This document shows, one piece after another, positions 1 through 8,822 of a stretch of 64,000 nt of DNA. Origin of the DNA: CAWHQZ01 sp963831645 (GTDB lineage Bacteria; Pseudomonadota; Alphaproteobacteria; Rhizobiales; Aestuariivirgaceae); contig CAWHQZ010000013.1 of NCBI GenBank assembly GCA_963831645.1, positions 62,001 through 126,000 of the forward strand, written 5' to 3'. The translations under genes and the position numbers were made by a program. The notes beneath the pieces are model-generated. The model worked only from the letters and a program-made list of their open reading frames with translations, had not been told where the DNA came from and did not search any database. Every line of letters starts with the position of its first letter. Position 1 is the stretch's first letter.

Positions 1-133
1 GGGCGGTCTCAGGCACCTCGTCTGGGACACCGGCCGCGGCCTCGACCTTCCAACCGTGGAACGAATGGCACAGCTCAATCTGGCCGGCTCGATCGCCATC
101 ACCATCCTCATCTGGCTCGTCGCATGGCTCTGA
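1..133 (+). CDS. sdhC: Succinate dehydrogenase cytochrome b556 subunit, C-terminal end (partial)
   Basis: The first 133 bases are the last 43 codons of a gene cut by the window edge. They encode a segment starting GGLRHLVWDTG followed by one hydrophobic helix and a stop. An RHLVWD-like motif followed by a last transmembrane helix is characteristic of SdhC, which with SdhD anchors the dehydrogenase in the inner membrane and supplies part of the ubiquinone and haem b site. The stop overlaps the start of sdhD by 10 bases, as expected for a translationally coupled sdhCDAB operon. The SdhC haem ligand lies outside the window. Confidence 0.9.
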   Translation, partial: GGLRHLVWDTGRGLDLPTVERMAQLNLAGSIAITILIWLVAWL

Positions 134-504
134 GAACGCCGGTCGCCCGGGTGCGCGGGCTCGGATCGGCGCACGCCGGAACAGACGACTGGTGGCGCCA
201 GCGCCTCACGGCAATCGCCAACCTGCCGCTCGTCATCTTCCTCATCTGGCTCGCGGTGGCGCTTTCGGGCGGCAGCCATGCCGAGGTTGTGGCCGCGCTC
301 CGACATCCATGGGTGGCCGGCGGTCTCGTGCTGGCCCTGACCAGCATCGCCATCCACATGCGGCTCGGCATGCAGGTGATCATCGAGGATTACGCCGTCG
401 CCACCGGGGTGAAGACGGGTCTCGTCATCGCCAACATCTTCTTCGCCGCGGCCATCTGGATCATCGGCCTCCTGGCCGTGCTCCGCCTCCAGCTGGGGGC
501 CTGA
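124..504 (+). CDS. sdhD: Succinate dehydrogenase hydrophobic membrane anchor subunit
   Basis: This 126-aa protein has three hydrophobic segments (about 33-48, 63-80 and 98-122), the expected SdhD topology. His78 and Tyr90 in the stretch IHMRLGMQVIIEDY have the same 12-residue spacing as the haem b ligand His and quinone-site Tyr of E. coli SdhD. Together with SdhC it forms the membrane anchor of complex II and passes electrons from SdhB to ubiquinone. It starts inside the 3' end of sdhC and its TGA shares one base with the ATG of sdhA, so the operon appears translationally coupled. Confidence 0.95.
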   Translation: MALRTPVARVRGLGSAHAGTDDWWRQRLTAIANLPLVIFLIWLAVALSGGSHAEVVAALRHPWVAGGLVLALTSIAIHMRLGMQVIIEDYAVATGVKTGLVIANIFFAAAIWIIGLLAVLRLQLGA

Positions 505-2345
505 TGAGGATGGCAAAAAACGGTCAATCGGGCGGCGCAGCGTTCTCGATCGGCAACCGCGCCTACCCGATCACCGACCACACATACGACGTCGTGGTCG
601 TGGGCGCGGGCGGCGCGGGTCTCCGGGCGGCTCTCGGCGCGGCGCAGGCCGGACTTAGGACCGCCTGCATCACCAAGGTGTTTCCGACGCGCTCACATAC
701 GGTGTCGGCGCAGGGCGGCATCGCCGCCGCACTCGGCAACATGGGCCCGGACGACTGGCGCTGGCACATGTATGACACGGTCAAGGGCGCCGACTGGCTC
801 GGCGACCAGGACGCGATCGAATACCTGTGCCGCAACGCCCCCGAGGCGGTCTACGAGCTCGAGCATTTCGGCATGCCGTTCTCGCGCACCGAGGACGGGC
901 GCATCTACCAGCGGCCGTTCGGCGGCATGACGCAGAGGTTCGGGGAGGGCGGGCCCGCCTACCGCACCTGTGCGGCCGCCGACCGCACCGGTCACGCGAT
1001 GCTGCACACGCTCTATGGCCAGTCGCTCCGGCACGCAACGAAGTTCTACATCGAATACTTCGCCCTCGACCTGATCATGGACGATGGCCAATGCCGGGGC
1101 GTGATGGCGCTCGCCATGGAGGCGGGAACGATCCATCGGTTCCGCGCCCACAAGACCATCCTCGCCACCGGCGGCTATGGCCGGGCCTACTTCATGTGCA
1201 CCTCGGCGCACACCTGCACCGGCGACGGCAACGCCATGGTGCTCAGGGCCGGTCTGCCGCTGCAGGACATGGAGTTCGTGCAGTTCCATCCGACCGGCAT
1301 TCATGGCGTCGGCGTGCTCATCTCGGAAGGCGTGCGGGGCGAGGGCGGCTATCTGCTGAACTCGGCGGGCGAGCATTTCATGGAACGCTACGCCGCGCAG
1401 GCCAAAGACCTCGCCTCGCGCGACGTCGTCTCCCGGGCGATCACGACGGAGATTCGCGAGGGGCGGGGAGTGGGCCCGGCGAAAGATCACGTTCACCTGC
1501 ATCTCGAGCATCTCGACCCCGAGGTCGTGCACGAGCGTCTGCCGGGCATCTCCGAAAGTGCGAAAATCTTCGCCGGAGTTGACGTCGGCAAGGAGCCGAT
1601 CCCGGTGGTGCCGACGGTGCACTACAACATGGGCGGCATCCCCACGAACTACCACGGTGAGGTGCTGGCGGGCGATCCGAAGCATCCGGAAAAGACCGTA
1701 CCCGGGCTGCTGGCGATCGGCGAGGCGGCATCGGTCTCCGTGCACGGAGCAAACCGCCTCGGCTCCAACTCGCTCATCGACCTCTTGGTGTTCGGCCGCG
1801 CGGCAGGCCTGAAGTGCGCCGGGACAGTGGCCGCCGGCGCCGCCCACAGCGATCTGCCGCGCGATGCCGGCGAACCAGCGATCACCCGCTTCGACCGCTT
1901 TCGCCATGCGGAGGGATCGGCGCCCACGGCCGAGCTGCGCCTCAGGATGCAGAAGGCCATGCAGGACAATTGCGCGGTGTTTCGTTCCGACGAGGTGCTA
2001 GCCGAAGGCGAGCGCAGGATCGCCGAGGTCTGGCAGGCGACCGCCGACATCCGCGTCACCGACCGCTCGCTCGTCTGGAACTCGGACCTGATCGAGACGC
2101 TCGAATACGACAACCTGATCGCCCAGGCGGCCGTGACGGTGGCCGGCGCCCGGGCGCGCCGGGAAAGCCGCGGCGCCCATGCGCGCGAGGACTTCCCGGA
2201 GCGCGACGACGACAACTGGATGAAGCATACCCTCGCCTGGGCGGACTGCGGCTCGGGCAAGCTCCGGCTCGATTACCGCCCGGTCCACTCCTTCACGCTG
2301 TCGAACGAGATCGAATACATCAAGCCGAAGCAACGGGTATACTGA
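504..2345 (+). CDS. sdhA: Succinate dehydrogenase flavoprotein subunit
   Basis: The 613-aa catalytic subunit of complex II oxidises succinate to fumarate. Visible motifs are the Rossmann FAD-binding GAGGAGL (about 34-40), the TRSHTVSAQGG motif whose His65 is the usual site of covalent FAD attachment, a substrate-loop region HPTGIHG, and the C-terminal HSFTLSNEIEY. The ATG at 504 is chosen because it overlaps the sdhD stop (TGATG) and gives the family's normal length; the frame is open further upstream, but that part lies inside sdhD. sdhB follows with the same one-base overlap. Confidence 0.97.
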   Translation: MRMAKNGQSGGAAFSIGNRAYPITDHTYDVVVVGAGGAGLRAALGAAQAGLRTACITKVFPTRSHTVSAQGGIAAALGNMGPDDWRWHMYDTVKGADWLGDQDAIEYLCRNAPEAVYELEHFGMPFSRTEDGRIYQRPFGGMTQRFGEGGPAYRTCAAADRTGHAMLHTLYGQSLRHATKFYIEYFALDLIMDDGQCRGVMALAMEAGTIHRFRAHKTILATGGYGRAYFMCTSAHTCTGDGNAMVLRAGLPLQDMEFVQFHPTGIHGVGVLISEGVRGEGGYLLNSAGEHFMERYAAQAKDLASRDVVSRAITTEIREGRGVGPAKDHVHLHLEHLDPEVVHERLPGISESAKIFAGVDVGKEPIPVVPTVHYNMGGIPTNYHGEVLAGDPKHPEKTVPGLLAIGEAASVSVHGANRLGSNSLIDLLVFGRAAGLKCAGTVAAGAAHSDLPRDAGEPAITRFDRFRHAEGSAPTAELRLRMQKAMQDNCAVFRSDEVLAEGERRIAEVWQATADIRVTDRSLVWNSDLIETLEYDNLIAQAAVTVAGARARRESRGAHAREDFPERDDDNWMKHTLAWADCGSGKLRLDYRPVHSFTLSNEIEYIKPKQRVY

Positions 2346-3124
2346 TGGTGCAGCTCACGCTCCCGCGGAACTCGAAGGTGGCGACGGGTAAGACCTGGCC
2401 GGCGCCCGAGGGCGCGACGGAGCTCGCCGAGCTCCGCATCTACCGCTGGGATCCGGACGCCGGCGAGAACCCCAGGCTCGATACCTATCGCATCGACCGG
2501 CGCGACTGCGGGCCGATGGTTCTGGACGCGCTGATCAAGATCAAGAACGAACAGGACCCCACGCTGACCTTCCGCCGTTCGTGCCGCGAGGGTGTATGCG
2601 GCTCGTGCGCCATGAACATCGACGGCGTCAACACGCTGGCCTGCACCAAGCCCATCGCCGAGGTTCGCGGTGCGGTGCGCGTCTATCCGCTGCCGCACCT
2701 CGAGGTGGTGAAGGACCTGGTTGCCGATCTCACCCACTTCTACGCCCAGCATCAGGCGATCGAGCCTTGGCTCAAGACGTCGAGTCCCGAGCCGCGGGCC
2801 GAATGGCGCCAGAGCCACGACGACCGGGCGAAGCTCGACGGGCTTTATGAGTGCATCCTGTGCGCCTGCTGCTCGACCGCGTGCCCGTCATACTGGTGGA
2901 ACGGCGACCGCTACCTGGGTCCCGCAGCGCTCATCCAGGCCTACCGCTGGCTCATCGACAGCCGTGATGATGCGGCAGGCGAACGGCTGGACGATCTCGA
3001 AGACCCGTTTCGCCTCTATCGCTGCCACACCATCATGAACTGTACCAAGGCCTGCCCCAAGGGGCTCAATCCCGCCAAGGCGATCGCCGAAATCAAGAAG
3101 ATGATGATCGAACGGAGGCTCTGA
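2345..3124 (+). CDS. sdhB: Succinate dehydrogenase iron-sulfur subunit
   Basis: The 259-aa electron-transfer subunit carries all three clusters. The N-terminal ferredoxin domain has C80, C85, C88 and C100 for the [2Fe-2S] centre. C170, C173, C176 and C180 begin the [4Fe-4S] motif (CILCACCSTACP), and CHTIMNCTKACPKGLNP near the C-terminus completes the [3Fe-4S] and [4Fe-4S] ligands. It moves electrons from the SdhA flavin to the quinone site. The start ATG shares a base with the sdhA stop, and its own TGA shares a base with the next ATG at 3124, so a small VOC gene is part of the same operon. Confidence 0.97.
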   Translation: MVQLTLPRNSKVATGKTWPAPEGATELAELRIYRWDPDAGENPRLDTYRIDRRDCGPMVLDALIKIKNEQDPTLTFRRSCREGVCGSCAMNIDGVNTLACTKPIAEVRGAVRVYPLPHLEVVKDLVADLTHFYAQHQAIEPWLKTSSPEPRAEWRQSHDDRAKLDGLYECILCACCSTACPSYWWNGDRYLGPAALIQAYRWLIDSRDDAAGERLDDLEDPFRLYRCHTIMNCTKACPKGLNPAKAIAEIKKMMIERRL

Positions 3125-3510
3125 TGCTGGATCACATCGGTCTGCCGGTGAGCGACCTTGCGAAATCGAAGGCCTTCTACCTGAAGGCGCTGAAACCCCT
3201 GGGGATCGGCCTCGTCATGGAGGTGACGGCCGAGCAGACCCAGGGCGAAGCTGCAGCCGGCCTTGGCGCCAAGGAAAAACCGTTCTTCTGGATCGGCGTC
3301 GGCAAGCGCAAGGGCGAGCACATGCACGTCGCCTTTGCGGCCGACAGCCGGGCCATCGTCGATCGGTTCCATGCCGCCGGGCTCGCCGCGGGCGGCAAGG
3401 ACAACGGCGCGCCCGGCCTCAGGCCGCACTACCACCCGGACTACTACGGCGCCTTCGTGCTCGACCCCGACGGCCACAACATCGAGGCGGTATGTCATTT
3501 GCCCGAGTAG
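3124..3510 (+). CDS. VOC (glyoxalase/bleomycin-resistance/dioxygenase fold) protein
   Basis: This 128-aa protein begins MLDHIGLPVSDLAKSKAFY and ends with DPDGHNIEAVCH, the start and end signatures of a single vicinal-oxygen-chelate domain. His4 and Glu121 sit where metal ligands of this fold usually lie. The family covers glyoxalases, dioxygenases, epimerases and antibiotic-binding proteins, so the substrate cannot be read from the sequence. The ATG overlaps the TGA of sdhB, so it is translated as the fifth gene of the sdh operon. A role next to succinate metabolism is only an inference from position. Confidence 0.85.
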   Translation: MLDHIGLPVSDLAKSKAFYLKALKPLGIGLVMEVTAEQTQGEAAAGLGAKEKPFFWIGVGKRKGEHMHVAFAADSRAIVDRFHAAGLAAGGKDNGAPGLRPHYHPDYYGAFVLDPDGHNIEAVCHLPE

Positions 3511-3559
3511 ACACCGTGCGAATTCATCAGACGCCGGACCATCTCACCCACGGTGCACC

Positions 3560-4003
3560 ATGAAACACCGGTCACCGGACCGGCAGCCGTGGATGACGGC
3601 GCCCGAGCTCGGGCGCTCGCTTCGCCCCGGCCTCGGCGTCAATCTCCTGGTGAAGGACGTCGGCAAGGCAGTGAAATTCGCGGAGGAAGTGCTGTGGGCG
3701 ACGGTCACCTATTCGGATGATGATTTCGCGGCGGTACGCGCCTGTGGCAGCGAGTGGATGCTCCACGCCGATCATACCTATGACGGCAATCCGCTTTCGG
3801 GCATCGTCAAGGGCGTGGAAGCCCGGGGCGCGGGCGTCGAGCTCAGGCTTTACGGCCTCGATCCCGATCAGGCCGAGGCGCGGGCGCGGGCGGGCGGCTG
3901 GACGGTGCTGGCGGGCGCCATCGACAAGCCGCACGGCCTGCGCGAATGCGTCATCATCGACGACGACGGATACGTGTGGATACCGGGCGCCGGCATTGCC
4001 TGA
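3560..4003 (+). CDS. Second VOC-fold (glyoxalase-like) protein
   Basis: The 147-aa product contains GLGVNLLVKDVGKAVKFA near its N-terminus and ends with the strand pattern RECVIIDDDGYVWIPG, matching one VOC domain. It is not a copy of the VOC protein just upstream; the two share the fold but little sequence. A later start at 3593 (MTAPELG) would also keep the domain complete. It lies 49 bases after the first VOC gene and 42 bases before mmsA on the same strand, so all three are probably cotranscribed. No specific substrate can be assigned. Confidence 0.75.
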   Translation: MKHRSPDRQPWMTAPELGRSLRPGLGVNLLVKDVGKAVKFAEEVLWATVTYSDDDFAAVRACGSEWMLHADHTYDGNPLSGIVKGVEARGAGVELRLYGLDPDQAEARARAGGWTVLAGAIDKPHGLRECVIIDDDGYVWIPGAGIA

Positions 4004-4045
4004 TATTGTAGCAACCCTTGAAAGCGAGTGAGTGGCAGAGCAACC

Positions 4046-5545
4046 ATGGTCAGGAACATCGGTCATTTCATCGGCGGCAAGCGGGTCCAGGGCAAAAGCG
4101 GCCGCTTCGGCGATGTCTTCAATCCCAACACCGGTGAGGTGCAGGCGAAGGTCGCGCTCGCCTCGGCAGGCGAAGTCGGGGAGGCGGTCGCCGATGCCAG
4201 GGCCGCGCAGACCGGGTGGGCGGCGAAGAACCCGCAGGCGCGCGCCCGGGTTATGATGAAGTTTCTCGAACTTGCCAACGCCAATCGCGAAGAGCTGGCC
4301 GGGCTCATCTCGATGGAGCACGGCAAGACCATTCCGGACGCGCTCGGCGACCTCCAGCGCGGTCTTGAGGTGGCGGAGTTCGCCTGCGGCATCCCGCATC
4401 TCTTGAAGGGCGAGTTCACCGAAGGCGCGGGTCCCGGCATCGATACCTATTCCATTCGCCAGCCGGTGGGTGTGGCGGCGGGGATTACGCCCTTCAACTT
4501 CCCCGCCATGATCCCGTTGTGGAAGGCTGCCCCGGCGATCGCCTGCGGCAACGCTTTCGTGCTCAAGCCTTCCGAGCGCGATCCCTCCTGCCCCATGCGG
4601 CTCGCCGAGCTGTTCCTGGAGGCGGGACTTCCGCCGGGCGTGCTCAACGTGGTCAACGGCGACAAGGAAGCGGTCGATGCAATCCTCGATCATCCCGACA
4701 TAGCGGCAGTGGGTTTCGTCGGGTCGACGCCGATCGCCGAATATGTCTACGGCCGCGGCACCGCGCACGGCAAGCGCGTGCAGACTTTCGGCGGCGCCAA
4801 GAACCACATGATCATCATGCCCGACGCCGACATGGATCAGGCCGTCGATGCGCTGGTGGGCGCCGGCTACGGCTCGGCCGGCGAGCGATGCATGGCGATC
4901 TCGGTCGCGGTTCCGGTCGGCAGGGCGACCGCCGATGCGATGATCGAGAAACTCGTGCCGCGGGTCGAAAAGCTCAAGGTCGGATTGTCGAGCGACCGCG
5001 AGGCGGACTACGGTCCCCTGGTCACGAGGGCGCACCTCGAAAAGGTGAGGAGCTACGTGGAGCTCGGTCTGAAGGAAGGCGCGAAGCTGAAAGTCGACGG
5101 GCGCAGCTTCCGCATGCAGGGCTACGAGGGCGGCTATTTCCTCGGCGGCTGCCTGTTCGACGAGGTCAAGCCCGACATGCGCATCTACAGGGAGGAGATC
5201 TTCGGTCCCGTTCTATCGGTTGTCAGGGCCGAGAGCTACGAAGAGGCGGTCGAGCTCCCCAGCAGCCACGAGTACGGCAACGGCGTGGCCATCTACACGC
5301 GCGACGGCGATGCGGCGCGCGACTTCGCATCCAAGGTCCAGGTCGGCATGGTCGGCATCAATGTGCCGATTCCGGTGCCGGTCGCCTATCACACGTTCGG
5401 CGGCTGGAAGCGCTCGGCGTTCGGCGATCTCAATCAGCACGGCCCCGATTCGATCCGCTTCTATACCAGGACCAAGACCATCACCTCGAGATGGCCCTCC
5501 GGCATCAAGGACGGGGCGCAATTCGTCCTGCCCACGATGCGTTAG
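4046..5545 (+). CDS. mmsA: CoA-acylating methylmalonate-semialdehyde dehydrogenase
   Basis: The 499-aa aldehyde dehydrogenase superfamily protein converts methylmalonate semialdehyde, CoA and NAD to propionyl-CoA, CO2 and NADH in valine and myo-inositol degradation. The N-terminus has the family start IGHFIGGKRV, ITPFNFPAMIP forms the cofactor pocket, and catalytic Cys282 lies in GSAGERCMA, the GERCM form typical of MMSDH rather than ordinary ALDHs. A GTG start 18 bases upstream is possible; the ATG at 4046 matches the family length. Propionyl-CoA made here would feed succinyl-CoA, which fits the TCA genes on either side. Confidence 0.92.
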   Translation: MVRNIGHFIGGKRVQGKSGRFGDVFNPNTGEVQAKVALASAGEVGEAVADARAAQTGWAAKNPQARARVMMKFLELANANREELAGLISMEHGKTIPDALGDLQRGLEVAEFACGIPHLLKGEFTEGAGPGIDTYSIRQPVGVAAGITPFNFPAMIPLWKAAPAIACGNAFVLKPSERDPSCPMRLAELFLEAGLPPGVLNVVNGDKEAVDAILDHPDIAAVGFVGSTPIAEYVYGRGTAHGKRVQTFGGAKNHMIIMPDADMDQAVDALVGAGYGSAGERCMAISVAVPVGRATADAMIEKLVPRVEKLKVGLSSDREADYGPLVTRAHLEKVRSYVELGLKEGAKLKVDGRSFRMQGYEGGYFLGGCLFDEVKPDMRIYREEIFGPVLSVVRAESYEEAVELPSSHEYGNGVAIYTRDGDAARDFASKVQVGMVGINVPIPVPVAYHTFGGWKRSAFGDLNQHGPDSIRFYTRTKTITSRWPSGIKDGAQFVLPTMR

Positions 5546-5557
5546 CCCAAACCCCAC

Positions 5558-5590
5558 GTCATACCAGCGAAAGCTGGTCCCAGCTTCGGG
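5558..5590. repeat. Intergenic palindromic repeat, half element
   Basis: The stretch holds a perfect palindrome ACCAGCGAAAGCTGGT at 5563-5578: a 6-bp stem closed by a GAAA tetraloop, preceded by CGTCAT and followed by CCCAGCTT. The same unit recurs at 24420 and in variant form at 28068 and 29673. It lies in the 197-base gap between mmsA and mdh, which otherwise shows no gene. Confidence 0.75.
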
Positions 5591-5742
5591 CCGGTCCAAC
5601 GACTATCGGCGTAGGCTGACTCTTCGACTGAATACGCTCTCGTCGAGCTCGCGGTGAAGATTGTTGTGCACTTCCGGAGAATGCTTTACGGAAACCGTGG
5701 TCATGAATCCTGGTTGACGTTTGCGGAAGGTAGAGGCGCAGC

Positions 5743-6708
5743 ATGTCCCGCAAGAAGATCGGTCTCGTCGGCGGCGGCATGATCGGCGGAACGCTCGCTC
5801 ACCTTGTCGGTCTGAAGGAACTGGGTGACGTCGTGCTGTTCGACATCCTGGAAGGGATGCCGCAAGGCAAGGCGCTCGACATCGCGGAAAGCGCTCCCGT
5901 CGAAAGGTTCAACGCGAGATATATCGGCACCAACCGCTACGAGTCGCTCAAGGAGAGCGATGTCGTGATCGTCACCGCCGGCGTGGCGCGCAAGCCGGGC
6001 ATGAGCCGCGACGACCTGCTCGAAATCAATCTCAAGGTGATGAGCCAGGTGGGAGCGGGCATCAAGAAATATGCGCCCAATGCCTTCGTCATCTGCATCA
6101 CCAATCCGCTCGACGTGATGGTATGGGCGCTGCAGAAGTACTCCGGGCTGCCGTTCCACAAGGTCGTCGGCATGGCGGGCGTGCTCGATTCAGCCCGCTT
6201 CCGGCACTTCCTCGCGGAAGAATTCAAGGTCTCGGTGGAAGACGTGACCGCCTTTGTCCTGGGCGGTCATGGCGACAGCATGGTGCCGCTGGTGCGCTAC
6301 TCGACGGTCGCCGGGATCCCCGTTCCGGATCTGATCGCGCTCAAGTGGACAACGCAGAAACGCATCGAAGAGATCGTCCAGCGCACGCGCGACGGCGGGG
6401 CCGAGATCGTCGGCCTCTTGAAAACCGGCTCTGCCTTTTACGCGCCCGCGGCGTCGGCGATCGCCATGGCCGAAAGCTACCTCAAGGACAAAAAGCGCGT
6501 ACTGCCATGCGCCGTGCGCCTCACCGGGCAATACGGGGTCGACAACCTCTATGTCGGAGTTCCGGTGGTGATCGGGGCGAACGGTGTCGAGCGCATCGTC
6601 GAAATCAGGCTCGACGGCGATGAGCGGACGCAGTTCAGGAATTCCGTCAAGGCCGTGCAGGCACTGATGGAGGTCGCCCGGAAAATCGCCCCCGACCTGG
6701 CGGCCTGA
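5743..6708 (+). CDS. mdh: Malate dehydrogenase (LDH-like type)
   Basis: The 321-aa NAD-dependent enzyme interconverts malate and oxaloacetate. It has the N-terminal dinucleotide motif VGGGMIGG (about 9-16), the substrate-specificity loop RKPGMSR with Arg83 and Arg89, and the catalytic His176 in GGHGDSMVP. The RKPGMSR loop marks malate rather than lactate specificity. The start is preceded by a purine-rich GGAAGG about 13 bases upstream. sucC follows after 11 bases, giving the classic alphaproteobacterial mdh-sucCDAB-lpd order, so coordinated expression of the lower TCA cycle is likely. Confidence 0.97.
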   Translation: MSRKKIGLVGGGMIGGTLAHLVGLKELGDVVLFDILEGMPQGKALDIAESAPVERFNARYIGTNRYESLKESDVVIVTAGVARKPGMSRDDLLEINLKVMSQVGAGIKKYAPNAFVICITNPLDVMVWALQKYSGLPFHKVVGMAGVLDSARFRHFLAEEFKVSVEDVTAFVLGGHGDSMVPLVRYSTVAGIPVPDLIALKWTTQKRIEEIVQRTRDGGAEIVGLLKTGSAFYAPAASAIAMAESYLKDKKRVLPCAVRLTGQYGVDNLYVGVPVVIGANGVERIVEIRLDGDERTQFRNSVKAVQALMEVARKIAPDLAA

Positions 6709-6719
6709 CATCCTTCGCG

Positions 6720-7919
6720 ATGAACATTCATGAATATCAGGCCAAGGCCATCCTCCAAGGCTTTGACCTCCCGGTGCCCCGCGGAGCAGCTGCCTTCAGC
6801 GTCGAGGATGCTGTCGCGGCGGCAAACCAACTCGGCGGCCAGACGTTCGTGGTCAAAGCCCAGATCCATGCCGGCGGCCGCGGCAAGGCAGGCGGCATCA
6901 AGGTCGTCAATTCCATAGCTGCTGTGCGCGACGCCGCCGCAGCCCTGCTGGGATCGACGCTGGTCACCCGGCAGACGGGGCCTGCCGGAAGGATGGTCCG
7001 CCGCCTCTACATCGAGGAAGGTGCTGCGATCGAGCGGGAACTCTACCTCGCCTGCCTGGTCGACCGCGCCACGGCCCGCCCCGCCTTCATCGCCTCGACG
7101 GAAGGCGGCATGGATATCGAGGAGGTGGCGAGAGAGACTCCCGGGAAAATCGCGACGGTCCATATCGATCCGGCGACCAACGTCTGTCCGCACCACGTGC
7201 GGCGCCTGACGAAGGCCCTGAAGCTCGACGGCCGCCTCGGCAAGCAGATGAGCGATATCATCACCTCTCTGCACAGAGCGTTCGTCGACAAAGACATGAG
7301 CCTGCTCGAGATCAATCCGCTGATCGTGACCCGCGACGGCAGGCTGGTGTGCCTCGACGCCAAGATCAATTTCGACGACAACGCGCTCTTCCGCCATCCC
7401 GACATCGTGGCGCTGCGCGATGAAGACGAAGAAGACCCGCGCGAGGCCGAAGCGCACGAGCACGATCTATCGTATGTGGCGCTCGACGGCGCCATCGGCT
7501 GCATGGTGAACGGAGCCGGCCTCGCCATGGCCACCATGGACATCATCAAGCTGCATGGTGCGGAGCCGGCGAACTTTCTCGACGTCGGCGGAGGAGCCTC
7601 GAAGGAAAAGGTCGCCGCCGCCTTCAAGATCATTACCGCCGACCGCCGGGTGGAGGGGATCCTGGTCAACATCTTCGGCGGCATCATGCGCTGCGACGTC
7701 ATCGCCGAAGGGGTCATCGCGGCGGTGAAGGAAACGGGCCTCGGCGTGCCGCTGGTGGTGAGGCTCGAAGGCACCAAGGTGGAAGAGGGCAAAAAGCTGC
7801 TCGCTGATTCCGGGCTGGACGTCATCACCGCCGACAACCTCGACGACGCTGCCGCCAAAATCGTTAAGGCAGTCGGCAACAAGTCCTCCGCGCCCCGGGA
7901 AAAGAGGCCTATCAATTGA
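6720..7919 (+). CDS. sucC: Succinyl-CoA synthetase (ADP-forming) subunit beta
   Basis: The 399-aa beta subunit begins MNIHEYQAKAILQ, has an ATP-grasp domain over roughly its first 240 residues, and a C-terminal CoA-ligase domain with NIFGGIMRCDVIAEG. With SucD it makes ATP (or GTP) while converting succinyl-CoA to succinate. Length and both domains are normal. The gene starts 11 bases after mdh and ends 4 bases before sucD. It carries a short extra C-terminal tail (NKSSAPREKRPIN), which is not conserved in most homologues. Confidence 0.97.
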   Translation: MNIHEYQAKAILQGFDLPVPRGAAAFSVEDAVAAANQLGGQTFVVKAQIHAGGRGKAGGIKVVNSIAAVRDAAAALLGSTLVTRQTGPAGRMVRRLYIEEGAAIERELYLACLVDRATARPAFIASTEGGMDIEEVARETPGKIATVHIDPATNVCPHHVRRLTKALKLDGRLGKQMSDIITSLHRAFVDKDMSLLEINPLIVTRDGRLVCLDAKINFDDNALFRHPDIVALRDEDEEDPREAEAHEHDLSYVALDGAIGCMVNGAGLAMATMDIIKLHGAEPANFLDVGGGASKEKVAAAFKIITADRRVEGILVNIFGGIMRCDVIAEGVIAAVKETGLGVPLVVRLEGTKVEEGKKLLADSGLDVITADNLDDAAAKIVKAVGNKSSAPREKRPIN

Positions 7920-7923
7920 CCCG

Positions 7924-8808
7924 ATGTCCATCCTGATCGGCAAAAAAACCAAGGTCATCTGTCAGGGCATCACCGGCGCGCAAGGATCGTTTCATACCGA
8001 GCAGGCAATGGCCTACGGCACCAGGATGATCGCGGGCGTCACGCCCGGCAAAGGGGGAACGACACACCTGGGGCTGCCGGTGTTCGACACCGTGGCCGAA
8101 GCGCAGGCCGCCGAAGCTGCCGATGCATCGGTGGTCTATGTGCCGCCGGCCTTCGCGGCCGATGCCATCGCCGAGGCGATCGAGGCCGGGGTCCCGCTCG
8201 TCGTGTGCATCACCGAAGGCGTTCCGGTGATGGACATGGTCAAGGTCAAGCGCGCCCTGTGCGGCGCCAGAACGCGCCTCATCGGCCCCAACTGTCCGGG
8301 GCTGCTGACGCCCGGCGAATGCAAGATCGGCATCATGCCGGGGAATATCTTCAAGAAGGGTTCGGTCGGTATTGTGTCGCGGTCGGGGACGCTTACCTAT
8401 GAAGCGGTGCTGCAGACGACCGCGGAAGGTCTGGGCCAGACCACCGCTGTCGGCATCGGCGGCGACCCCGTTAAAGGCACGGAGTTCATCGAAATCCTCG
8501 AGATGTTCCTGGGCGACGACAAAACCCAGTCGATCGTCATGATCGGCGAGATCGGCGGCGCTGCCGAAGAGGAAGCTGCCGAGTTCATCCGCAAGTCCAG
8601 GCGCAAGAAGCCGGTGGCAGGGTTCATCGCCGGACGATCGGCGCCGCCGGGCCGGCGAATGGGCCATGCCGGGGCGATCATCTCGGCAGGCAAGGGCGGA
8701 GCGGAGTCAAAGATCGAGGCGATGCGCCGGGCGGGCATTGCGGTTGCTCCGTCGCCGGCGGCTCTTGGAGTGACGCTCAGAAAGCTGCTCAGGAGCAAGC
8801 GGAGGTAG
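7924..8808 (+). CDS. sucD: Succinyl-CoA synthetase subunit alpha
   Basis: The 294-aa alpha subunit starts MSILIGKKTKVICQGITG, the usual CoA-binding N-terminus, and carries the active-site phosphohistidine at His248 in RRMGHAGAI (equivalent to E. coli His246). GIGGDPVKGT lies in the succinyl-CoA synthetase domain. It forms the heterodimer or heterotetramer with SucC. It is separated from sucC by 4 bases and from sucA by 14 bases. Confidence 0.97.
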   Translation: MSILIGKKTKVICQGITGAQGSFHTEQAMAYGTRMIAGVTPGKGGTTHLGLPVFDTVAEAQAAEAADASVVYVPPAFAADAIAEAIEAGVPLVVCITEGVPVMDMVKVKRALCGARTRLIGPNCPGLLTPGECKIGIMPGNIFKKGSVGIVSRSGTLTYEAVLQTTAEGLGQTTAVGIGGDPVKGTEFIEILEMFLGDDKTQSIVMIGEIGGAAEEEAAEFIRKSRRKKPVAGFIAGRSAPPGRRMGHAGAIISAGKGGAESKIEAMRRAGIAVAPSPAALGVTLRKLLRSKRR

Positions 8809-8822
8809 AAGAGCAGGCGACG

